Shown piece by piece: positions 20,067 to 25,929 of a DNA stretch of 25,929 nt (position 1 is the first letter of the stretch; each line of letters starts with the position of its first letter). Made by a program: the position numbers and the translations under genes. Source of the DNA: CAYGDT01 sp964348745 (lineage in GTDB: Bacteria; Patescibacteriota; Gracilibacteria; Peribacterales; Peribacteraceae); assembly GCA_964348745.1 (NCBI GenBank), contig CAYGDT010000007.1, positions 1 to 25,929 of the forward strand, in the 5' to 3' direction. The notes beneath the pieces are model-generated. The model saw nothing but the letters and a program-made list of their open reading frames with translations, ran no database searches and was not told the origin of the DNA.

Positions 20067-21911
20067 TCACTCCCATTCAATCGTCCCTGGTGGCTTATTC
20101 GTCAGATCTTGAAAGACCATGTCGATGCCATCAAGGGCGAGAATCCGCTTCGTCATCGTCCGCAGGAATTCTGCCGGCAGGCGTACGGCATTGGCTGTCA
20201 TCGCCTCCTGACTTTCGACGGGACGCAGCACGATGGATTGTCCCCCACGCGATGTGCCAAACGGCAGCAACACCACGGGGAACTGCCAAATGATTTCATA
20301 GAGCCCGGCATCGCGCATGACATCGTCGACAATCGCATCGGCTTGGCGCAGGAGATCGGCACGCTCTTTGCTGATGTAACCCGCACTGAAAACAAATGGC
20401 GGCACTGTGGCGTGCGACGTGCAGATCAGCACGCGGTTGATTTGAGCAGATTGATTGGGAATCTTCGTCGCAAGTTCGAAGCACCGGTCGTCGGGTCGCA
20501 TATCGTCGGTAAAGAGCGACAGTGCATGGCGGTAACTGCGGCCGTCACCCTGCACACCAACGGATTTAACCGGCAATACAGCGTGAGTGATGGAATTGAA
20601 AATTGAAAATTGAAAATTGAAAATTGAATCTGATTCCTTCGCACAAAGAATCCTGACGCCCAGTCCCGGGCCGGGGAACGGATGCCGCCAAACGAGCTCG
20701 TGCGGGAGACCGAGTTCTTCGCCGAGCATGCGCACTTCGTCTTTGTATAAATCTTTCAGCGGCTCGATGACGTGACCCTGTTCCACCATCTCCTGAATTT
20801 CCGGAATACGGTTATGGTGCGTTTTGATCTTGTCGGCGTTCTTCGTTTCTCCGGTCTCGATCGTATCGGGATAGATCGTCCCCTGCCCGAGCATCCACCC
20901 CACTGCGCTCTGCTTTGCAGAGCTTCGCGGGGCAAGCCCCAAACCCATCTCCTCAAAAACGCGTCGCTGGGTCGAGAGAAATGCATCGCCGATGATCCAA
21001 CGCTTTTCCTCCGGCTCGTAGACTTCTACAAGTTTGGTTAAGAAGTAGTCGGATGCGTCCTCAATCCGCAGATTCGTAATACCAAGCTTTCTAAATGCGG
21101 CATCGATCTCCTGCGATTCGTTCTTGCGCATCAACCCCGTATCAACATACAGCCCCTGCACACGATCGGTACCAAGAACCTGATTAAGCAGCACGAACGC
21201 GACGGTGGAGTCCACGCCGCCCGACACCAGTATGAACACGTTGCGATCACCGACTTCGCGCTTGATTGCATCTCCGATGCGCCCTGCATACCCTTCGATG
21301 TTCCATGGATCGGCGTCGCACATCGAAACAAAGTTGGAAAGCAGTTGTTGGCCGTATTCGGTGTGCACAACTTCGGGATGAAACTGCACCGCAAAAAGTT
21401 TCCGTGCGTCATCGGCAATGAATGCATTGGCGCAATCAGTCGATGTTCCGATTGCTTGAAACCCCTCTGGCAGAAGCTTCGCTTCGTCGCCGTGGGACAT
21501 CCACACGGAAGACTGCTGAGGCAGCGTTTTAGTGATTGGTGATTGGTGATTGGTGATTTGTAATCGCGCGCGGCCGTATTCTTTCACCGCACCCTGACGG
21601 ACTTCACCTCCGAGTGCATGCACCATCCAGTGGAGTCCGTAACAGATACCGAGAACAGGGATGCCAAGATCGAAAATCTTCGGATCGCCCTGCGGGCTTT
21701 TTGGATCATAAACACTCTGCGGACCTCCGGAGAGGATGATCCCCGCCGCATGAGACAGCTCCGACGCAGGAGTACTTGCATCGCGAATTTCGCTGTACGC
21801 ACCGCTCTGGCGCACCCTGCGCGCGATCAAGTGCGCGTACTGCCCGCCGAAGTCCAGAACGACGATGGATCGCCTGTGTACGTCTTTGGCGTTGCCGGAG
21901 GAGGGCTCCAT
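20067..21911 (-). CDS. guaA: GMP synthase (glutamine-hydrolysing), long eukaryote-type C-terminus
   Basis: GuaA makes GMP from XMP, ATP and glutamine. The glutaminase domain has Cys90 (GICYG) and His178/Glu180 (FHPEVVHTEYG). The synthetase domain has the P-loop SGGVDST (230-236), GQGTIYPDTIE and RHPFPGPGLGVR. The C-terminus, 614 residues in all, is the long two-part kind seen in human GMPS (KSVGVQGDGRSY, then LATKIPNQSAQINRVLI, ending DLTNKPPGTIEWE), unlike the roughly 525-residue E. coli type. Three oddities lie in frame: heptamer-encoded residues 119-128, a REP-like hairpin encoding 323-337, and heptamer-encoded 428-441. All conserved catalytic motifs are intact, so the enzyme is probably active. 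The -10 box TACACT lies six bases before the ATG. Confidence 0.95.
   Translation of the reverse strand: MEPSSGNAKDVHRRSIVVLDFGGQYAHLIARRVRQSGAYSEIRDASTPASELSHAAGIILSGGPQSVYDPKSPQGDPKIFDLGIPVLGICYGLHWMVHALGGEVRQGAVKEYGRARLQITNHQSPITKTLPQQSSVWMSHGDEAKLLPEGFQAIGTSTDCANAFIADDARKLFAVQFHPEVVHTEYGQQLLSNFVSMCDADPWNIEGYAGRIGDAIKREVGDRNVFILVSGGVDSTVAFVLLNQVLGTDRVQGLYVDTGLMRKNESQEIDAAFRKLGITNLRIEDASDYFLTKLVEVYEPEEKRWIIGDAFLSTQRRVFEEMGLGLAPRSSAKQSAVGWMLGQGTIYPDTIETGETKNADKIKTHHNRIPEIQEMVEQGHVIEPLKDLYKDEVRMLGEELGLPHELVWRHPFPGPGLGVRILCAKESDSIFNFQFSIFNSITHAVLPVKSVGVQGDGRSYRHALSLFTDDMRPDDRCFELATKIPNQSAQINRVLICTSHATVPPFVFSAGYISKERADLLRQADAIVDDVMRDAGLYEIIWQFPVVLLPFGTSRGGQSIVLRPVESQEAMTANAVRLPAEFLRTMTKRILALDGIDMVFQDLTNKPPGTIEWE
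20594..20628 (-). repeat. In-frame 7-bp tandem repeat (AATTGAA x5) in guaA
   Basis: Five perfect AATTGAA units (plus strand) encode SIFNFQFSIFNS near residues 428-441 of GuaA. They lie in the linker between the PFPGPGLGVR motif and the C-terminal dimerisation domain. The unit is the same family as TTCAATG at 1029-1056. Confidence 0.92.
20907..20940. repeat. REP-like double hairpin in frame inside guaA
   Basis: Two perfect palindromes lie side by side: GCTCTGC-TTT-GCAGAGC (20907-20923) and GGGGC-AA-GCCCC (20929-20940). They encode GLAPRSSAKQSA (about 325-336), between FEE and GWMLGQGTIYPD. E. coli GuaA has about nine fewer residues here. The structure and the local insertion together suggest a transposed palindromic element. 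Confidence 0.7.
21533..21559 (-). repeat. In-frame 7-bp tandem repeat (TGATTGG x3) in guaA
   Basis: Three perfect TGATTGG units and a partial fourth encode ITNHQSPITK (119-128) in the glutaminase domain. Compared from memory with Bacillus GuaA, the segment adds only about one residue, so the repeat has replaced native sequence more than it has lengthened the protein. The same unit occurs, slightly varied, at 25752-25778. Confidence 0.9.
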
Positions 21912-21917
21912 GGGGAG

Positions 21918-21923
21918 AGTGTA
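21918..21923 (-). promoter_or_regulatory. Putative -10 box TACACT for guaA
   Basis: TACACT on the minus strand ends six bases before the guaA ATG, with a C-rich stretch between and no Shine-Dalgarno site. The layout matches that in front of the lipoprotein gene at 1077. Confidence 0.45.
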
Positions 21924-21950
21924 ATGGGTTGCGAAAATGAATGCGAGTTG

Positions 21951-21980
21951 TTGACAGGGAAACAGGGGAAGATGTGTAAT
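21951..21980 (+). promoter_or_regulatory. Sigma-70-type promoter TTGACA-N18-TGTAAT
   Basis: A perfect TTGACA (21951-21956) and TGTAAT (21975-21980) are separated by 18 bases. The ATG at 21989 follows eight bases after the -10 box, so the predicted transcript starts at or within a few bases of the start codon. Confidence 0.65.
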
Positions 21981-21988
21981 GGAACGCT

Positions 21989-22660
21989 ATGGCTAGTAAT
22001 GAAATTACTATAGAGGCATTGATTGAAGCGGCTCCGGTACAAATGGACGTCGCAAACATAGATGCGATACGTGAATGGGCAAGAGGATTTATAGGAGTAA
22101 GCACAGAATTTCTTGTGAGCGATTGTTGCAAACGTAATGCCACTCAACTCGATGGAATCAAAGGCTCGCTCCGATCGCTAGCCGATGAACTCAAACAAGT
22201 ATTCGTAGCAATGGGAATAGATCGCGAGACAGTTGCACAAATTGCAGCGAAGGAACAACAGGTCACTCTAAAATATGTGCACGCAAACCGCGAGACTATT
22301 TATGTTGAATTAGAAGTTCTCGGTGCCTGCCTCAATCAATTATTGCGTACACGAAGATATGCCGCTGGACTGTTAAGTGGCGACCAAGCCGAGTTACCGC
22401 AAGAAGAATTGAATCCCGAGCAGCCGACTGGAGCGCCAAAATCAACTATAAAGACCTCCGCTAGACCAAGAATAACTACATCGGAGGATTCCTCTGCCAG
22501 TGTTGCAAGTTTGGCATTCGACGCAATAGCCGGAAGTGACGCAGCAAGACGACAATTAGCGAAGAGATCAGCCGGAGACCAACCGCCATTTGCAATAAAA
22601 GGGCCGCCGAAAAGCTGGTTGGAACGCTTGCAGTTTTGGAGAAGGAGAAAAAAACCATAA
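21989..22660 (+). CDS. Unknown helical protein with basic C-terminus
   Basis: I do not recognise this 223-residue protein. Residues 1-140 are predicted mostly helical, with SDCCKRNATQLDGIKGSLRS and LEVLGACLNQLLRTRRYAAG. A polar, Pro/Ser/Thr-rich stretch (about 145-205) follows, and then a basic, aromatic end, SWLERLQFWRRRKKP. There is no signal peptide. The tail could bind nucleic acid or the membrane surface, but this is a guess. It diverges from guaA across a 77-bp spacer and has its own well-formed promoter. It is the first of four unknown plus-strand genes that look more AT-rich than the housekeeping genes beside them. Confidence 0.65.
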   Translation: MASNEITIEALIEAAPVQMDVANIDAIREWARGFIGVSTEFLVSDCCKRNATQLDGIKGSLRSLADELKQVFVAMGIDRETVAQIAAKEQQVTLKYVHANRETIYVELEVLGACLNQLLRTRRYAAGLLSGDQAELPQEELNPEQPTGAPKSTIKTSARPRITTSEDSSASVASLAFDAIAGSDAARRQLAKRSAGDQPPFAIKGPPKSWLERLQFWRRRKKP

Positions 22661-22908
22661 CCGTCACTGCCTACATCGTTTGGGGTGTGCGATGTTTGGT
22701 AGATGTAAGATTTCGTCACTCTTGCCAAAACGAACCGCATATACCGTGCTGTCGGATTGTCACTTTTTTCCGGTTTTCCTGGTTGTGCTCGTAGCTTTTC
22801 GTTTTTTTTCGGGCGAGAGGAAAATACAAATCAGCCGCAGAAATTCAGATTCTGTGTGTAATTTGGAAGTTGCATAAAATATTACTATGTATTATAATGT
22901 ATATTAGT
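22661..22908. other. Spacer of 248 bases with no convincing gene
   Basis: The spacer holds T-rich runs (for example near 22766-22772 and 22800-22809) and, at its 3' end, the promoter for the next gene. A small frame at 22680-22877 encodes 65 residues with one hydrophobic stretch. It lacks a recognisable start context or homology, so I do not call it. No structured RNA is recognised. Confidence 0.5.
22870..22898 (+). promoter_or_regulatory. Promoter TTGCAT-N17-TATAAT
   Basis: A consensus TATAAT (22893-22898) with 17-bp spacing to TTGCAT (22870-22875) lies ten bases before the ATG at 22909. The box argues for that start and against the in-frame TTG at 22870. Confidence 0.55.
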
Positions 22909-23304
22909 ATGAATCACCAGCGCATGGAAACCACGGCTTGGCTTGCTAAAGGAAAAGGGGTGAATAAGACACGTGTGCCCTATCTAGAACTCGATGATGC
23001 GGGTTTCAAATACGTAAGTGTTGCAGATTCTTACACTCTAATGCGGAAGTTAATTGAAGATGAAAGCGGAGGGCAGTACGAAATTCGTGTAAGACGTCAT
23101 AATCCTGAAACGATGGTGGATGATGAGTACTTTAACTACGATGCAGAAATTTTTAGAACTGGCGATCAGGAAGCTATTGAGAATGAAATGGTGATACAAC
23201 AGGACACTCTTCGTCGTGAACTCGGAGATATATTTGATCTTAAACATCTCAAATCTCAAAATGAGACTCATACAAGAAATCAAAACATCCGTATATTGTG
23301 TTGA
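22909..23304 (+). CDS. Unknown small acidic protein
   Basis: This 131-residue protein is not recognised. The N-terminal half looks mixed alpha/beta (KTRVPYLELDDAGFKYVSVAD, then GGQYEIRVRRHNPETM). The C-terminal half is charged and helical (IENEMVIQQDTLRRELGDIFDLKHL). It has no signal peptide or membrane segment. ATG 22909 is chosen from the promoter position; the frame extends upstream to TTG 22870. Neighbours on both sides are also unknown, so context gives no function. Confidence 0.6.
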   Translation: MNHQRMETTAWLAKGKGVNKTRVPYLELDDAGFKYVSVADSYTLMRKLIEDESGGQYEIRVRRHNPETMVDDEYFNYDAEIFRTGDQEAIENEMVIQQDTLRRELGDIFDLKHLKSQNETHTRNQNIRILC

Positions 23305-23356
23305 TTTAGTCAGATAAGTTTAGGCCTCTGATACGGTTTTCTACATACATTGGAAG

Positions 23357-23386
23357 TAGACAATTACCGCTAGATTATGATATAAT
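23357..23386 (+). promoter_or_regulatory. Promoter TAGACA-N18-TATAAT
   Basis: A consensus TATAAT (23381-23386) is preceded at 18 bp by TAGACA (23357-23362). The ATG at 23395 is eight bases downstream, again predicting a leaderless transcript. Confidence 0.6.
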
Positions 23387-23394
23387 ATATCTTA

Positions 23395-24273
23395 ATGACA
23401 AGCACAAATAATGACAGTGAATTTGATAAGCATACGCCCGAGAATGCAATACTGCAGGCTCCTGAGTTTTTGCGCACATTAGATGCAATGCATCGCACTC
23501 TGTTCCTCGGTTTATTGAATCAAAAAGTTATATATGAATTGGTCCATAAGGATAATGGCCGTAGCAGCAAACTATATGCATCTATCTGCTATGTAGATGG
23601 CTACTTGTGTCTCTCTACGAAGCTACAGGAATCGGATGATGTTCGTTTTTACAAACCAGATACTCTAGTTGTCTGGCAAGCAATTCGTTCATTGATGGCT
23701 ATGTTGCATATAGAAGTAGAGTTGCCCTACTACCGAGATCAACAACTCGCTTCACCAAACGATGCGCTCGAGAATACATCTCCTGAATATCTCAGACATA
23801 TTCACCACGAAAATATTAGAACGCGATTACAGGAAGCGTTAGTTGTAGCAAATGATGAAGGGGTAGGGCTATTGGATTACCAGATCGAAGGTAAACGAGC
23901 GGATGTTCGAAATGCCCTTGGATTCTTTAGTGGTAATAGAGAGAAACCTCTAAATCAAAGCATTTTGAATCTGCTAACAACAAACCCATCAGAAGTTATC
24001 GATCATAGAGTATTAAATTTTGCCAATTACAGAGCTGATTCTCTAGTGCTGGCAGACACTAAAGTGCCTCAAGATGTACTGGAGTATTACCATACTCATT
24101 ATGATGTAGATTTAGAGGACCCGACACAACTCAGGAGATTTCGAGTAATTCGAATATATATGTGCCCTGTGAGTAATCCTGATACCTATTGTTGGTATGA
24201 CTTTATGGACGGATCATTTATTATGAAAGAAGAGTTACCTACAACGAGCGGTGATGCCAATGCCAATGAATGA
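23395..24273 (+). CDS. Unknown soluble protein
   Basis: I do not recognise this 292-residue protein. It looks like a soluble mixed alpha/beta protein without signal peptide or membrane segments. The first third contains LRTLDAMHRTLFLGLLNQKVIYELVH and SKLYASICYVDGYLCLSTKL. The middle has TRLQEALVVANDEGVGLLDYQ, and the end is aromatic (RVIRIYMCPV, then CWYDFMDGSFIM). No catalytic motif stands out. The next gene starts before this one ends (overlap of about 20 bases), so the two are probably translated together and may act together. Confidence 0.65.
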   Translation: MTSTNNDSEFDKHTPENAILQAPEFLRTLDAMHRTLFLGLLNQKVIYELVHKDNGRSSKLYASICYVDGYLCLSTKLQESDDVRFYKPDTLVVWQAIRSLMAMLHIEVELPYYRDQQLASPNDALENTSPEYLRHIHHENIRTRLQEALVVANDEGVGLLDYQIEGKRADVRNALGFFSGNREKPLNQSILNLLTTNPSEVIDHRVLNFANYRADSLVLADTKVPQDVLEYYHTHYDVDLEDPTQLRRFRVIRIYMCPVSNPDTYCWYDFMDGSFIMKEELPTTSGDANANE

Positions 24274-25204
24274 TGAACACATTCCAACCCCGGCGGAGTT
24301 TATTGCAAGTCATGACACAGTCCAGCAAATAGATTTTGATACACCGCTCCCGCAAACAGATACTGTACGAAGTGGCAGTGCACAAGTCCTTGCCATAACA
24401 CCATCTCAAGAAGCTGCAACTGCAACTGATCAAGTACTCTCTTATAAGGAAATTCCAAAATTTGAGGAGGCGCTCAAGAGTCTGGCATCACAAAAACCGA
24501 CAATCGGCGTAGCGCACGAACGACTGCAGGAATCTCTCAAACACCTGATTGCAGCTGCGTCATTGCTAAAAAGCATGATTCAACAGCGCCATGCGCAGAG
24601 CATACAAAGTTTTGCACCCGGCGCTGGCATGTATGCAGCAGATGCAAAAAGTCTCATGCAACGACACATTGCTGCAAACCAACAGATGGATCCGTACATA
24701 AAAAACTTTATGAGCGCATTTTTAAGCGTGTTTCCTATCGAAAATTTTATAGAAGGTGTCGCTGCGCCGTACCTCACTGAAGCGAATGAGCACCGCGGAT
24801 ATATTGCCAAATTTGTTGCTGAGTCTACCGATTCTGATCTGCATGTATGGCTGAAAATCCCGGCGTTTGTGCGATTCGTACAGCAAACAACCACACTCAA
24901 AACATGGTTGCTTACGCTGGACAAGATAGAAGAAATGCTTGAGCAAAAAGCGAACTTCAATCTGGAGCCGTCGAAGGAATATCTCGAAAGAAAAGACGAG
25001 GAATTGATGCTACGCACTCTGGAGAATCATCAGCAAGACATCCCTTCCCTTATTAGTGGCAGATGGAAAATCAAGACGGATGACGGTTTCCATTCCGCAG
25101 ACACAGCGACGATCCAGCTAATAGACAATACACCGTTAGAGACACCGCCGAATCTTCCCACGCATGGAGAAACAGTGCAGCCACCGCTACGCCGAGCAGC
25201 ATAA
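24254..25204 (+). CDS. Unknown helical protein, overlaps neighbours on both sides
   Basis: This protein of about 316 residues is not recognised. The N-terminal 65 residues are polar and Thr/Pro-rich, probably disordered. The middle is helical (KFEEALKSLASQ, HERLQESLKHLIAAASLLKS, FMSAFLSVFPIENFIEGVA, LLTLDKIEEMLEQKANF). The start is uncertain: GTG 24251 and ATG 24254, 24260 and 24266 are all in frame and overlap the previous gene's end. The last 134 bases are antisense to the O-antigen ligase-like gene. The final 44 residues therefore share DNA with a conserved membrane protein and may be a recent extension. Confidence 0.6.
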   Translation: MPMPMNDEHIPTPAEFIASHDTVQQIDFDTPLPQTDTVRSGSAQVLAITPSQEAATATDQVLSYKEIPKFEEALKSLASQKPTIGVAHERLQESLKHLIAAASLLKSMIQQRHAQSIQSFAPGAGMYAADAKSLMQRHIAANQQMDPYIKNFMSAFLSVFPIENFIEGVAAPYLTEANEHRGYIAKFVAESTDSDLHVWLKIPAFVRFVQQTTTLKTWLLTLDKIEEMLEQKANFNLEPSKEYLERKDEELMLRTLENHQQDIPSLISGRWKIKTDDGFHSADTATIQLIDNTPLETPPNLPTHGETVQPPLRRAA

Positions 25205-25929
25205 GACCGGGCGTGCTCCCGAATGTTCGGACAATGAGCAGTACGGTGAGTGCAAGAAAGAGCGCAAGGCCGAGCACTCCCATCTCTACTCCAATCTGCA
25301 GATACCAGTTTTCGGGCAGCAGGGGGCATTTACAGATGAAATTAAGAGGCTGCACCTGATCATCGCCGAGGAAGACGCAGAGATCTTCTCGGTCAGCCGC
25401 CCACGATGCATCTGCTTCGGCGGCGAGGTAGACGCATGCATCGCTGACGCGATTACTCGCAGGGCCGGCACTTCCAAGACCCATGCCCAGCGGATGCGCC
25501 ATGATCATGCGGATGGCAGCAAGCGGACGACTGAGGTGATCGCTCGTTGATGCCGCGCGCGAGAGGATACCGGGTGCAATCCCCTGCAGACCGATCCCCA
25601 AGACCGCTGCGCCAGCGAGGACAGTGAGTGAGAAACGAACGAACTGCTTCCGCGAAAAGCGACGGTGGAGAACTACGGCGACGATGACGAACGCACCGAT
25701 CCACGCCGACCGCGAGAAAGTAAACAAGAGAGCCACCAAGATGAGCAACCCAATCACCAATGACCAATCACCAATCACTCTTTTGCGTGTTAATGCAACT
25801 GCGAACGGTATCAGCAACCATAACCCCAGCTGGTTCGGGCCGCTCATCGTACTTTGCATTCTGCGGATTCCTGTCCCGCCGATCTGTTGGAACGCGGCGA
25901 GCGGACTTTCTGGGAGGTACAGCGAATGT
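25071..25929 (-). CDS. O-antigen ligase/polymerase-like membrane protein, 5' end outside window
   Basis: The reading frame stays open to the window edge, so the N-terminal part is missing. The visible part (about 285 residues) fits the C-terminal half of the O-antigen ligase (Wzy_C/WaaL) family. A GTGIRRMQ...GPNQLGLW segment leads into several membrane helices (VIGLLILVALLFTFSRSAWIG, FSLTVLAGAAVLGIGL). An extracytoplasmic loop follows with HPLGMGLGSAGP and PENWYLQIGVEMGVLGLALF, and then two more helices. The typical SRSAW and PENWYLQ motifs support the call. It would join or polymerise surface polysaccharide. A heptamer repeat encodes part of the segment before the first full helix. Its 3' end overlaps the convergent gene by 134 bases. 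Confidence 0.8.
   Translation of the reverse strand, partial: HSLYLPESPLAAFQQIGGTGIRRMQSTMSGPNQLGLWLLIPFAVALTRKRVIGDWSLVIGLLILVALLFTFSRSAWIGAFVIVAVVLHRRFSRKQFVRFSLTVLAGAAVLGIGLQGIAPGILSRAASTSDHLSRPLAAIRMIMAHPLGMGLGSAGPASNRVSDACVYLAAEADASWAADREDLCVFLGDDQVQPLNFICKCPLLPENWYLQIGVEMGVLGLALFLALTVLLIVRTFGSTPGLMLLGVAVAALFLHAWEDSAVSLTVYCLLAGSSLCLRNGNRHPS
25752..25778 (-). repeat. In-frame 7-bp tandem repeat (AATCACC type) in O-antigen ligase-like gene
   Basis: Units AATCACC, AATGACC, AATCACC and a partial AATCAC (plus strand) encode VIGDWSLVIG at the edge of a membrane helix. On the minus strand this is the GGTGATT/TGATTGG unit also present in guaA at 21533-21559. Confidence 0.88.

Noticed and set aside
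20034..20606. Plus-strand frame opposite the guaA 3' end
   Set aside because: guaA has clear conserved motifs on the other strand throughout this stretch.
22680..22877. Small plus-strand frame of 65 residues with a hydrophobic stretch
   Set aside because: There is no ribosome-binding or promoter context tied to its start and no recognisable family, and its end overlaps the next gene's promoter. I treat it as non-coding.
1..25929. UGA recoding as in Gracilibacteria/Absconditabacteria
   Set aside because: UGA ends secD, guaA and the gene at 23395 exactly where the proteins should end, and no conserved gene here has an in-frame UGA.
1..25929. tRNA, rRNA, riboswitch or transposase genes
   Set aside because: I read the intergenic spaces and found no T-loop-like motif, recognisable riboswitch or transposase. 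Most spacers are too short or are filled with repeats.

Overview
The window looks like chromosomal DNA from an uncultured bacterium of the Patescibacteria/CPR type, possibly Peregrinibacteria-like. This placement is an inference. It rests on compact gene spacing, scarce Shine-Dalgarno motifs, small hypothetical genes, an ECF sigma factor next to a FecR/DUF5667-like membrane protein, and REP-like palindromes that resemble elements I recall from such genomes. TGA acts as a stop (secD, guaA, the gene at 23395), so there is no UGA recoding. I see no rRNA, tRNA, CRISPR or insertion sequence.

Layout. 0-5.7 kb (+): a sugar-nucleotide nucleotidyltransferase, a lipoprotein resembling the SecD periplasmic domain, SecD carrying an internal parvulin (PpiC) domain, then folB-folK-folE. 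5.7-12.2 kb (-), in transcription order: nth, a DipZ-type CcdA/thioredoxin protein, two paralogous unknown proteins, thyA, folA and a putative HExxH protein. 12.2-15.5 kb (mostly +): a DnaQ-like exonuclease, peptide deformylase, a four-helix-bundle (S23) gene on the minus strand, and gatB. 15.5-21.9 kb (-), in transcription order: guaA, an ECF sigma factor, its probable FecR/DUF5667 membrane partner, efp and a charged unknown protein. 22-25.2 kb (+): four unknown genes that look AT-richer. The end holds part of an O-antigen ligase/polymerase-like gene on the minus strand.

Functional themes. Folate and dTMP synthesis is clustered (FolE, FolB, FolK, FolA, ThyA), with no dihydropteroate or folylpolyglutamate synthase in view. 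The SecD pair suggests export coupled to folding, and DipZ supplies extracytoplasmic thiol chemistry. The sigma/FecR pair is a likely envelope-sensing switch.

The most unusual content is a dispersed set of short tandem repeats with 7-bp (sometimes 8-bp) units. They fill several intergenic spacers, often as inverted arms, and also occur in frame inside conserved enzymes, including guaA (two arrays), the nucleotidyltransferase and the O-antigen ligase. REP-like hairpins are also embedded in frame in guaA and dipZ. A second theme is probable leaderless expression: -10-like boxes lie only about 6-12 bases before many start codons, and Shine-Dalgarno motifs are mostly absent.
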